Positions 44,399 to 55,145 of a DNA stretch of 64,000 bases are shown piece after piece (position 1 is the first letter of the stretch; every line of letters begins with the position of its first letter). The notes under the pieces were generated by a model. It was given only the letters and a program-made list of their open reading frames with translations, was not told where the DNA came from and made no database searches. The stretch is from positions 1,240,001-1,304,000 of the forward strand of contig ML058526.1 of the NCBI GenBank assembly GCA_003013855.2, in the 5' to 3' direction. This DNA is from Liriodendron chinense. Lineage: Eukaryota; Streptophyta; Magnoliopsida; Magnoliales; Magnoliaceae. Made by a program: the position numbers and the translations under genes.

Positions 44399-44504
44399 CG
44401 TATATTTATAGGCAATCATTCCGCCGTATATGGTAGCACGTGGCGATCTTTCGTTCGGCACAGCACTCAAGCAGGCACGCCCATTAAATACTCGGACACG
44501 TGGC
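44399..44504 (-). promoter_or_regulatory. promoter of the antisense gene: TATA box and two G-boxes
   Basis: On the minus strand GCCTATAAATATACGG gives a TATA box (about 44399-44412), 170-185 bp upstream of the ATG. Further upstream lie two CACGTGGC words at 44437-44444 and 44497-44504, the G-box/ABRE core bound by plant bZIP and bHLH factors. The spacing, with a pyrimidine-rich leader below the TATA, supports a dedicated promoter. Not shown experimentally. Confidence 0.6.
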
Positions 44505-44660
44505 GAGCGCCTCTTCATTTCCTGACTGCGGAAAGGCTGGCGCTCATTAATTCCAGCCTAATCATGTACGGTGTCTCGGTGAAAGCAAGAGGCAGCCGCG
44601 CATGACATCAAGTAAGTCCTTTCCTTAAGGATTCTTGGCGGCAAGGACTTCGGGGGCATC

Positions 44661-45708
44661 TGTTATAGGCAAAATGGTGGAGATAAGATTTCACGTGGAA
44701 ATGTCCATTCGACTCTCGAGATCATCTGATCGAGAGTCGAATATTGGACAAGTGCGGGACGCCCATTCGACTCTCGAGATCATCTGATCGAGAGTCGAAT
44801 ATTGGACAAGTGCGGGACGCCCATTCGACTTTCGAGATCATCTGATCGAGAGTCGAATATTGGACAAGTGCGGGACGCCCATTCGACTCTCGAGATCATC
44901 TGATCGAGAGTCGAATATTGGACAAGTGCGGGACGCCTATTCGACTTTCGAGATCATCTGATCGAGAGTCGAATATTGGACAAGTGCGGGACGCCCATTC
45001 GACTCTCGAGATCATCTGATCGAGAGTCGAATATTGGACAAGTACGGAACGCCCATTCGACTCTCGAGATCATTTGGTCTGGAGTCATGGATGGTCAAAT
45101 ACGGAAAACTAGATTCGCGAGCAGACCTTCTCACAAGTCGTTGAAAGATATTACACCCAAAATATGTACTTGGACTCGCGACCACATTTTAACCTGCGAG
45201 CAGCTTTACTACGGGCGTCTCCTTCCTTTTCGGAGGTCATGACTCCCAGCTACGGGCGTCTCCTTCCTTTTCGGAGGTCATGACTCCAACTATGGCTTCC
45301 GGCCGGAACCAGCCGGATTTCAAGGGATTACCATCTAGGGGCGTGATTGTTGGAATAAATCATTGGGTTGGATCTGACTAAAAAGATAGGATCTTATCCC
45401 ACGAAATCAGCGGATTCTCAGTATCGTGTGCGACATCAACGGGATTTCGACATCTCACGTAACAGATTGGATTGTTTCAGATCTATATAAGGGGATGGCT
45501 CCATTGAAGAGGGGGTACGTACTCATCATTCAATCTTGATCCCGTTTTGCTTGGCTTCTCTTCTGTGGCCTAACTTAAGCGTCGGAGGGCTAACGGCTGG
45601 TCCCCAGCCACCCTTATTTGCTGTCTTACTTCAGGTCTGGTGGTGGAAATCCCTGTTGGAGCGGAGGAGAAAAGCCGGAGAATCTCATTACGAAATTTGA
45701 CATTAACA
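44661..45708 (+). repeat. 3' LTR of the Tat element
   Basis: 1048 bp, offset exactly 9947 from the 5' LTR with no indel. Differences seen: C/T in a palindromic unit (about 44938), C/T in the CTTCCTT-TCGGAGG segment (about 45269), T/A in GGATCTG(T/A)CTAAAA (about 45377), and A/G near the end (about 45691). Confidence 0.93.
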
Positions 45709-45713
45709 ACATG

Positions 45714-45840
45714 TGGAGCAAGAAAAATCCATCACCACTCTTAGAAGTAAAAAACAAGTGGATAAATCTATTCCGGTGAAGGCCGACAAGCCTAATGATC
45801 CGGTAATTTCTGAGAACGAGGATGGATTTAACGTAACCCC
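45714..45840 (+). pseudogene. Athila-type gag/protease linker fragment
   Basis: Continues the host element after the Tat insertion: VEQEKSITTLRSKKQVDK, an Athila-type motif (VTTLRSGK-like) between gag and protease. It runs into the solo LTR at 45841 and resumes at 49109. Confidence 0.75.
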
Positions 45841-48800
45841 TGTAACGCTTCGGTTTTCGTTACTCGGGTGCTAAACCCGAGTTCTGAAAACCCAACTGTA
45901 AACATTCAAAGATCTACTTTACGGTATAATTTTTTTATATATTTAAATTGCAATGAAAGCATATAAGGACATGCAATGTCTAATATATATTAAACTGTAC
46001 AAGTGGCACCCATAAGGCTTATACAAATCAATTGTCTTAAAATTTACATTAATTGAAAGATAATAAAAACAAATGAATCTAAACTACACTAGAGTTGCAC
46101 GATCCAACTAGCTCCCATCCAGCGTCACCTGCATCAACTGATGTGGTTCGATAGCGTTAAAACGCTATCATAGTGAGGTAAAAACTCTCCAAAATTTCTA
46201 AGCATGATAACAGTTATATAAAAATTAACTAAAGATAACAGTTCACGTGATGACAACTTATAAAATTTCAAGAGGTAATATTCAATGAAATTTAATATAG
46301 AATTCCAAGAGAGATGATCATCAACGCAATCAAACATAATATCACAAATTAAATCTTGTATGGTATATAATACAGAATAGGCTATCATCAACGCAATCAA
46401 TCCACAAGTTAAAAACTCCAATCTTATTTAAGTTGAATGAATGCATGCACATGCTCATCAGCCTGAGGATGCATATCCAGCTGACGAGTTTCAAACCGAC
46501 AATAACATGGCTCCTCACTAATGTTACCCGCAATGCAATGCACAGCAAACCGACAGTAATGTGGCTCGTCACCAACATTATCCACGAATGCCATGTATAC
46601 ATGATTAGCCAGCCTTTATTAGTCCGATTTAATAAACAAACAATTAAAATAGCTCACGATCACTATTGGGGGGGCAACCCAGATGTCAAACAAAATAATT
46701 CCATTTTAGACAAATAAGAATTCTCTACACTAGTAGCCATTCAATCTACAAGTACACATTGCCATCTTAGGTTCATACCAAGTTTCCAACAAAGGATTTT
46801 CTTCCCAATCAAAGCCACATGAGCAATAAGTCCAATTATAGACACCAACAAAAGAGATCTTTCCAATAAAAGCCACAAAGGGCATCAAGTCTAATTTAAG
46901 ATACTATAAGATAAATTCCATTAAATGGCAAACCAGCCATCCTCCAAAACACAATAGATATCATTTCACAAGCAAACTTCCAAATGCCATCCAAGTTATA
47001 TAGAAACAATTCTATTTTCCTATTCACATCAACAATAAATAGTTTAGGTATAAATCATTCCATAAACAATTAATAACACAAACAATTATCGTAAGATGAT
47101 TATTATAAGACACTTATTTGAAATAAATATTTCTATGAACAAAACAATTATCGTAAACAAGAATGAAAGTAAAGAAACATACAAACAAAAGAAAGGTTAA
47201 GCTTGAAGGGTGAGAACCTCACATGAAAATCAATTTGAAATGGATTTATCTCGAATTAGCTCAACTTGCACAAATCACTCTTGATTAAGCAACTTAGATG
47301 AAATAGGCTCCACGCTCCCAACTAACAGATGCAAGAGGTCGACCATCTCCAGATCTGGACCAGAACTCGACAGAACCCCATCTACACCTCCTCTTCTTTT
47401 GATTGGAGAATACTTTGGACAGATCTGAGATTGGAGTTGGAGAATCTGGATGATGCAAATTGAAGTGGATGGTGAGGATGTTTGTTAGATGGATGATCGA
47501 CCACTGAATTCCTTGAAGATATAAAATGGAGAAGTAGTGATATGCTTCGAACATTGGCCCGATCGAGAGGTTTCTAGATTGCGATCGCTGGCCGTTGATC
47601 CGAAGTTGCTGGCCATTGATCTACGAATGTTGGATGATGACCCGCGATGGCTGGACATAGATGAAGGTATCAGGTCTTCTTAAATCTGAGGAGGGGAGGA
47701 CATGAAGGAGAGAAATGAGAGAGAATGGTGGGGAGATGAGTTTCAGAAAAATCGAAAGAAGAAGGGTCTCTGCTATTTGATTCTTCTTTATATAGGAACG
47801 TCTTGATCCAAGTGAGCATAAATGAAGGGCTGAGATTTGACTAAAAGGGGGCTTCTACAGTTACTATGGATGGTTGGGATGGAAGGAGGCAAATGCACAT
47901 GGATTGCCAGCTTGGCAGCTTCCGTTTTTGGAAAGGCAAGGTGAGAAACTGGACTTTGGCTGCAGATTTGTTTGTAACTAGTGACCCCCAATAGAGGAGG
48001 GTAACATGGTTTGGTAGAGAACATTATGCTCTACCAAATGGATGGTTTGGATCTCCCCAAAGTGGTCCACAACGATTGCAGTTAGGTGATTACCTAGCTG
48101 CTGGAAACACAACTTCTGTTTGGACAGCCTGAATTGTGGTACAAACTACATCAACTTGGGCGAACAGCGTCGTATATTAGCATATAGGTTTTGGTCAGCC
48201 CAACCATCTCAATTGAATGGACGGTTCAGATCATTGCAACAATGGCTAAATGTGGGCCCACGATCGGCCAAAGATGGACAGTCTTCCGTCCGTTCAAACA
48301 GCCCATTTGAGCAGGTAACCCAGAAAGAGAGAGGAAACATCTCCTTTTAAAGAAGTTTTTAGTCAAAGCTTTGTTTGACCAGCACCTTGTTTTGGTGCAC
48401 CGTGAGTGCACACTTTGACGGTGTACATGCAATGTGTGTGGGGTCCCACAGCGATGTTTTTATGAATCCATTCCAACCATCTTATTCAACACATGATGTT
48501 AGGTCATGAAATCAAGAGAGAGACTGATCTAAAGTTTAGGTGGGCCGCACACATTGTTTAAACTAATAATAGTGGTATTTTATCTATTTCAACAGTTGGA
48601 TTTATTTCAAACTGATTTTGGAAGGCTAAACAGTCCAAAGGAACAATATAGTTCATACAAATAAAGTAACACTATTGTAGTTATTATATTTCCTTCACAT
48701 CCCAGTTATTATTAATAATATTATTATTATTACAATTTGCTATCATTATTATTGTTATTAACCTTGTTTTGATAAAATATTAAAGTTCACTCCCTAGGCT

Positions 48801-49103
48801 AATTATCGGCATATAAAAGGCATCTATCCTTATTTTAATGAAAATTATTATAGATTAGTGAACAAATGGCTTAATAATAGTTATCAAGTGCTGGATTTCT
48901 AAAGTGGTGTTAGTTTGATAAACGATGGTTCTTACAAATTGAGTCCCGATTCTAATAATGAACGGTAGATCTAATGATTCAAGTTCCAAAATTGACAATA
49001 GACAGTTAAAAATAAACTTGGTTAATACCCTACACATGTGTATACTAAAATAAGTTTTCATTATAACGGTAACACCCAAGTACTAAAAGTATGGGGTGTT
49101 ACA
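45841..49103 (-). repeat. solo LTR, Del/Tekay-like, 3.26 kb
   Basis: Ends TGTAACGCTTCGG...GGGGTGTTACA, with an exact 5-bp duplication ACCCC at 45836-45840 and 49104-49108. Host Athila sequence is on both sides, and there is no internal region, PBS or polypurine tract, hence a solo LTR. The termini form an imperfect inverted pair of about 30 bp. On the minus strand CCTATATAAAG (about 47789-47799) precedes a CT-rich leader, as in the LTR at 55909, suggesting minus orientation. A left-arm-like foldback piece lies at 48438-48560. Short repeats AAACCGACA(A/G)TAA..TGGCTC lie at 46480-46600. No gene. Confidence 0.85.
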
Positions 49104-49108
49104 ACCCC

Positions 49109-50489
49109 ACAGGAAACGGAACGCATTCATAAGCTCATAGCACCATTCCCTTCAAGATTGGTTGCTTCAAAACCTCTCCCAAACTCTCATGATATTCTAG
49201 AGGTTTTCAAACAAGTCAAGATCAACATTCATCTACTGATGCCATTAAACAAATCTCCTCTTATGCTAAGTTTCTAAAGGACCTATGCACAACCAAATGC
49301 AAATATAATGTGCAGTAAAAGGCCTTTTTAAATGAGCAATGTGTAAACTTGATCCCATACTCGGTATACGAGCAATTGGGTCTTAGTGAATTAAAACCTA
49401 TCAAAACCACATTACAACTCGCTGATCGATCTATTCGTGTGCCAAGAGGGGTAATTGAAGATGTATTGGTCCAAGTCGACAAATTCTACTATCTGGTGGA
49501 TTTTATGGTCTTGAACACACAACCGGTTATGGATACGAGCACTCAAATACCGTTAATTTTGGGCCTCCCATTCTTGGCTACATCAAATGTAATTATAAAT
49601 TGCTGGAATGGGGTGATGCAATTGTCCATTGGGAACATGACGTTGAGGTGAATGTGTTCCATATGGGCAAAAGGCATAGGGATGATGATGATGTCCATGA
49701 GGTAGACTTTATCGAGTCCATTGTGGAAGAGGAGTTCATTTTGAATCAGAATTTTGATCATCTAGATGTTGTTTGCTTTGATCCCTTTGAGGATTGGGAC
49801 AATGATGATGATCCTCATGCGATAAACATGATAGAATCTATGGAAGAAGGAGAGACTTTCCAACCCAATCTACCTGAAAGCTTGGAGATATGTTTGACAC
49901 ACTCTAAGGATGAATTCGATTTTATTGTTAATGAGGCCTTGGAAGTGCCAACTTCTAAAAATTTACTTGACAAGTCACCAATTTCTGATTTACACAAAAT
50001 TGTTATGCAAGAATTGGAAGAATTGGTGCTGACTTACCTACAAAGAGGCTAATTTCTGAAAGTGTAGAAGTTGAGGACCCACTCCATCCTACACAAAAGT
50101 CTGAGAAGAAGGAAGACGTGAAGGGTCCAAATCTGAAATCTTCCTCCCCTGAGGTCTCCTACACCCTAGAGGAGTGTTTGTCTTACCTTGAAGATTGGGA
50201 TGATCTTATGATTCAGGACATATTGCACGCCTTGAGGGAGACCCCTCCGGTGCTTAAAAAGTCTCCTTCCACAGAGTGCCAAATTGAAATATTAATTGTG
50301 GAAGTACCGGTGAAATTAGATTATATGGAGATCATCCCAATTTGTGAGGATGAAGCGATCGAAATCTCCACATCTCTTTGGTTTGTTCAAACCAAAGAAC
50401 ACCACTTCTGGGATAACTCGTATTATACAATTTTTTGTCCAGACAAGATGGAAAGGAGATCCATATTCAATGATTTCCAACCAATGTAA
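49109..50489 (+). pseudogene. Athila-type protease and downstream remnant
   Basis: Starts with FPSRLVASKPLPNSHDILEV and FKQVKINIHLL, the Athila segment before protease. The protease region follows (VNLIPYSVYEQLGLSELKPI; VPRGVIEDVLVQVDKFYYLV; TQIPLILGLPFLAT), then acidic linker (HRDDDDVHEVDFIESIVEEE) up to 50489. The catalytic Asp-Ser/Thr-Gly-type motif expected just before VNLIPYS is not readable (LNEQC instead). Frameshifts occur near 49600 and 50055. Reverse transcriptase and integrase do not follow. Confidence 0.8.
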
Positions 50490-51287
50490 TTCTCCTTTCC
50501 TAATATATGTAACAATGTTATTGAGAAACCCGCTGAAAATTTTCAGTAGGATTTTCAATGGGTTAGAATGATTAATGTCACCAATGTACTTTCCAAAGCG
50601 AGATGGTGGATAGTTCTACTGAAAAATCTGTTACACCACTTAATGATCCTGCTCAACTTTGTTCTTTTGGATGTTATAATGATGATTTATCTCTTAGTCT
50701 GATGAAGATTCTCTTTCTAAAAGGATAGCTTAGGTTTTGTTTATTGTTTTTAGTAGGATTAGGTCTAATTTATTTCCTATTTTAGTTTATTTCTGTAGTA
50801 GATTTAGTTGTTAGAGGTAGATTTCTATGATCGACTCTCTCAGGTACTCTCGTTCTCACCCTCTTTTATTTTATTATTGCTCTCATGTTATTGCTTATTG
50901 CATATCTATTACATTGAGGACAATGCAAGATTTGGTTGGGTGGTGAAATTCCTAGATGAATCTAGTGTTTTGTAACATTTCGAGCAATGTTTGTAGAAAT
51001 TTTTTATTTTTTCTGAAACATCAAAACTCTTTTGGAAAACCTTGTTTCTATGCACTTAGGATACTATAAGTATGAAATGATGAGAGATGAATTGATATAA
51101 TTTTGAGATCTCTAAATTATCTTAAACATAATAGTTTTCTATGTGAATTCCCCTATTTATGTGATCGATAGAACATTTGAACACTTTTAAGTTTAGTTCA
51201 CATTACACGATTCTCATGGGTTAAAAGGACTATGTAGATTTATAAGTTGGCTTAACAGAGATTTAAGGTGTTAAGGAACCAAGCCGG
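50490..51287 (+). other. Athila-type 3' untranslated region
   Basis: No gene. Contains TACATTGAGGACAATGCAAG (50911-50930) followed by GGTTGGGTGGTG, a landmark of the 3' part of plant Athila elements, and then AT-rich sequence up to the LTR at 51288. Confidence 0.6.
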
Positions 51288-52802
51288 TGTTGAGCTCTTA
51301 AATGTGCACATTCTAACCCCATTTTATCACTAACTATGCTTGAAATACATTATTAAAGACCCAACTAATGCATGGTTTTGTGGATATAGGAATGAGAGAG
51401 AGGACTCATCAATTGAAGGCTTAAAGGCACTATTTACAAGCATTGAAGATCAAAAGACCAAGCGTCAAAAGATGGAAGAAAGAAGCAAAGGATAAAAGAA
51501 AGAGAGCAGAAGAAGACACTGAAGACCGATCGAACACTCAAGAGAAGAGGCCACACTGCAGATCTTGCTGGACTATCTAAGATAGGTCGTGTGACCGATC
51601 GTCCACTGCTCAGACCGGTTGTGCGACCGGTCCTTGAATTAAATTTCTGGGGTCTGAAATTATGAAAACTCTTTGGACGTTTTTTGCGTTTTTAAAACCG
51701 GTCATGCGACCGGTCATCCAGGAGCTCAGACCGGTTGTGCGACTGGTTGTATGCGTAACAGAGATTGTTTCACAAGCTCCGATTTTCTCTACGCAGTCCG
51801 GGATTTCTTGCGCAATCTGGAACCGTCCGCACTATTCTATAAAAGGGGACTTAGGGCTTCTTCCTAAGGCATCCTAGAAGAGATCTACGAAGGTGGGAGG
51901 TGGCGAAAGTCAGATTCGAAGTTCCACAAATCCTCCTAGTTTGTGTTTTCTAGTTTAATGTTTTTAGTTGTTTTCATGCTTCCTTGGATCATGAACAGTT
52001 AAACCTTTTAGCTAGGGCTAATAGGTGAAGCTTGTAGTGAATCTGAAATGCTTTAATTCTTTTTGTTTCGGTTTCAATTTGAATTATTGAAGAACAATGG
52101 TTTATAGAAGTTTGAATAAAGTTCTAAGTAGTTTTTCTTAATCTTATAATGGCTCATGGATGTTTGAAAGAATTACTTTAGTTCTTGATTGTTTTGCATA
52201 GTTATAAACCTGTACGCTTCGAGGAATCGGATTCAATATGCTCTGGACTTAGATTTTCATGTGGGAACTTCAACCAAAGTTCTACATTTTTTTTCTATTT
52301 CTGAATTATGTGTTGATTGTACATGTGATTTGAATGATGTTCAAATCATGATCTAGTTATGCTTTGTGACAGAGTTTAATGATGATTGTGATTGTGATCT
52401 TAATCTATTAGAACTAGGATTGACTTATGCAATTGAGTGTGTTCAAGTCCTAACTTGAATTGAGGGAATCGTGTTTATAATCACACATATGACAGATTGA
52501 TTGTTTTAACCACTCTATCATTCGGCTAGATAGGACTTAATTTCGATTCTAGTTGAGAAAGTAAGAAACCACAGCGAATTGAGCATCAAGGATTGCTACA
52601 AGTGGATCATTGAACCCCTAGTGCCTTTTATTAATTGATTACCTTCAGTTTAGTTTAATAGCATCTATCTACATCAATCTATTAAAATCTATTTAGTTAG
52701 CTCTTCAGTAGAAACCATTAGAAGTTTTTTGTGAATTCCTACACAAGTCCCTGTGGATCGACGTTGGTCTTACCGAGATTATTACTACATCGCAACCCTA
52801 CA
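51288..52802 (+). repeat. LTR of the second Athila-type element
   Basis: TGTTGAGCTC...CAACCCTACA, 1515 bp. U3 has several (A/G)ACCGGT(T/C)GTGCGACCGGTC words (51575-51750), GGATTTCTTGCGCA (51801-51814) and TATA CTATAAAAGG (51837-51846). It is followed by a good primer site and gag, so it serves as a 5' LTR. It may also be the 3' LTR of the first Athila element. It differs from 31424-32953 throughout. Confidence 0.8.
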
Positions 52803-52824
52803 CTTGGGGAAGAGAATAAGTTTT

Positions 52825-52842
52825 TGGCGCCGTTACCGGGGA
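52825..52842 (+). promoter_or_regulatory. primer-binding site, Athila type
   Basis: TGGCGCCGTTACCGGGGA, 22 bases after the LTR end. Typical of plant Athila elements, which place a short spacer before the primer site. Confidence 0.8.
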
Positions 52843-53490
52843 CTTTGACGATTTTTAATAGAATTTCTGAAGATAGTTTCTATTGAAATTTTTAGTAATA
52901 GTACTAACTTAGTTTGTTTTCTTTTACAGGGATTTTAGGAAGTTAAAGAAGAAGCTAGGGGTCTTAAGTTCTCAAATCAGGTTTTATCTTTCTAACCTTA
53001 CTCTTCTTCTTCCCCCTATTCATTCCTATCATATTCATCTCTTGTAAAGTGGATGGAGAGTCCTTTGTGGATCTTTGATAGGTTGGCCTTGTGCCACCTT
53101 GATTCCTATTAGTCGGCACTGTCGTCTTGGATCACCTTGTGCTCGGAGATTTCTCTTCTCAATTCCTCTTCCTTCTTTTTCTGCACTTTTCTCAAAAGAT
53201 TCAAAGAGTGGGTGCGGAGTTCTCTGAACCCTTATTGACCAGAAGAAATCGGTCTCTATCCTTGCTTCTGGCTCAGCCATTGCAAGACACCTTATGCTTT
53301 GATCTTAGAGAGGAGTAAAGAAAGGAATGAAGAATTCTTCTTTCTTTCTTGTTTCATTCTTTTAGGATTTGCATGCCACATTGAGTTCGGGATTCTAATA
53401 ACCAACTCATTAGTAGAGGGGGAATAGTAGAAGGAATTGATAGAGAGCCACGTGCTAAGAGACATTTAAATTATCCAATTTTGTCTGAAA

Positions 53491-54672
53491 GTATGGCTGC
53501 AAATCAACCCAACCCTATGGCCAATTAAAATCTAGGCCAAAACTAAACCGAAACGGGGGAGAATGTGGTTGAGATTGTTCCCCGACCCAGAACACTACGT
53601 GATTACTTGCAACCAGCAAGAGCGAGCACTCCCTCATGCATAATTTTTCCACAAAATGTAAGGAACATAGATTTGAAGCCGGGAGTAATCCAACTCCTCC
53701 CGAGATTCCATGGACTAGACAGTGAAAGTGCCTATCAACACCTTAAGGAATTTGATGAGGTAATAGCCACCATGCACTTTGCAAACGTAACTAATGATGT
53801 GGTGAGACTTAAATTATTTCCTTTTACCCTTAAAGATAAAGCTAAAGGTTGGCTTCATGCATTAAGGCCACGATCAATTGGCACATGGACTGAGATGTCT
53901 AGGGAGTTCATTAAAAAGTTCTTCCCTACTCACAAAACGAACATGTTGAGGCGCCTTATCATGAATTTTGCCCAAAAGGAGGATGAGACTTTCTTCCAAT
54001 GTTGGGAGAGGTTTAAGGACTTATTAAATGCATGCCCACATCATGGCTACGAAATTTAGCAGGTTATAAGCTTTTTCTATGAAGGACTGACTTCACCCAT
54101 TCGCCAATTCGTAGAGATGATGTGTAATGGAGAATTCATGAATAAGGAAGCTGAGGAAGCATGGGATTATTTTGATGAATTGGCCGAGACTGCACAGTCT
54201 TGGGATACATCTAGACCAACAAATTCCAAGACTAGCCAACAAAAGGAAAAATGAGGAAATTTATATCCTCTCAGAAGAAGATAACATAAGTGCACGTGTG
54301 GCTAGCCTCACAAGAAAAGTCAAGGCCATGGAATTAAAAAAGGAGAGACGATCAACTCGAAAGACGTTGAAACTATTTGTGGAATTTGTGCCGAAAATCA
54401 ACATGTAACACAAGATTGTCCCACAATTTCAGTAGTCCAAGATATCTTATAAGAACAATCAAATGCCATAAACAGTTATCAACGGCAATTTAGTGCTCCA
54501 AACTCAAACACGTATAATTCTAATTGGAAGAACCATCCCAACTTCAGTTGGAGGAATGGACCCACTGCGATGCAAACAATACCCCTCAAGCTCAACCTTT
54601 ACTAGGTCCATCCCTAGTCATTACAACAAAAGCTACGCTAGAGGAGATGTTGGGTGCATTTGTATCGGTTCA
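53491..54672 (+). pseudogene. Athila-type gag remnant (second element)
   Basis: The likely start ATGGCTGCAAATCAA (53491) reaches a stop within 12 codons. The core is open at 53565-54059: RTLRDYLQPARASTPSCIIF, GVIQLLPRFHGLDSESAYQH, LKLFPFTLKDKAKGWLHALR, WTEMSREFIKKFFPTHKTN and ERFKDLLNACPHHGYEI. Later gag lies in other frames, with a CGICAEN-like knuckle (about 54380), NHPNFSWRNGPT and TLEEMLGAFVSV, and is cut by the CACTA element at 54673. About 500 bp of leader (52843-53490) precede it. Non-functional. Confidence 0.85.
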
Positions 54673-55098
54673 CACTACAAGAAAACGGATTTTTACCGAC
54701 GAAAGTATTACCGACGAAATAACTTTCGTTGGGAAAAACCATTTTTTCCGACGAAATGGAAAAATCATCGGTAAAAATCTCCCGCCACCACCAAATTCAT
54801 TCCCGCCATACACTTTTACCGACGAAATAAAAATTTCGTCAGTAAAAAGCTTATTGCCGACGAAGTAACCCGTCGCTAAAAAAGATAACAGAAAACTTCA
54901 CTTTTACCGACGAAATATTTCGTCGGTAGAAGTCTAACTTTTATCGACGAACAATTTCGTCGATAAAAGTGTTATTTTCCTGATTCCCGCCAAGAAGTGA
55001 GAAGGACTTTTACCGACGAAACTTGTTACTTTTACCGACGAAAAATTTCGTCGGTAAAAGTCTTTTAACTTACTACCCAGCGCGCGACCCCTCATTTC

Positions 55099-55145
<47 letters not shown>

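Larger units (their letters stand above)
34714..45708 (+). mobile_element. complete Tat-type Ty3/gypsy LTR retrotransposon, 11.0 kb
   Basis: Both LTRs are 1048 bp, and I count only four base differences by eye. The target duplication ACATG is exact at 34709-34713 and 45709-45713. In order: 5' LTR, primer site, gag-pol in one frame, a spacer, a gene on the opposite strand, and a G-rich tract TTCGGGGGCATC before the 3' LTR. A second, archaeal-type RNase H between the gypsy RNase H and integrase, plus an additional antisense gene after pol, are features of the Tat lineage (Grande/Retand/Ogre relatives). With all parts intact and little LTR divergence, this looks recently inserted and possibly still competent (inference). 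Confidence 0.93.
31424..51287 (+). mobile_element. Athila-type gypsy element (decayed host of two insertions)
   Basis: Pieces in order: LTR 31424-32953, gag 33243-34708, the last gag/linker piece 45714-45840, protease region 49109-50489 and 3' untranslated region to 51287. Two insertions split it: the Tat element (target duplication ACATG) and a solo LTR (ACCCC). Reading across each insertion resumes Athila-type sequence, which confirms the order of events. Reverse transcriptase and integrase are missing. The 3' LTR is either the LTR at 51288-52802 or absent. Confidence 0.8.
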
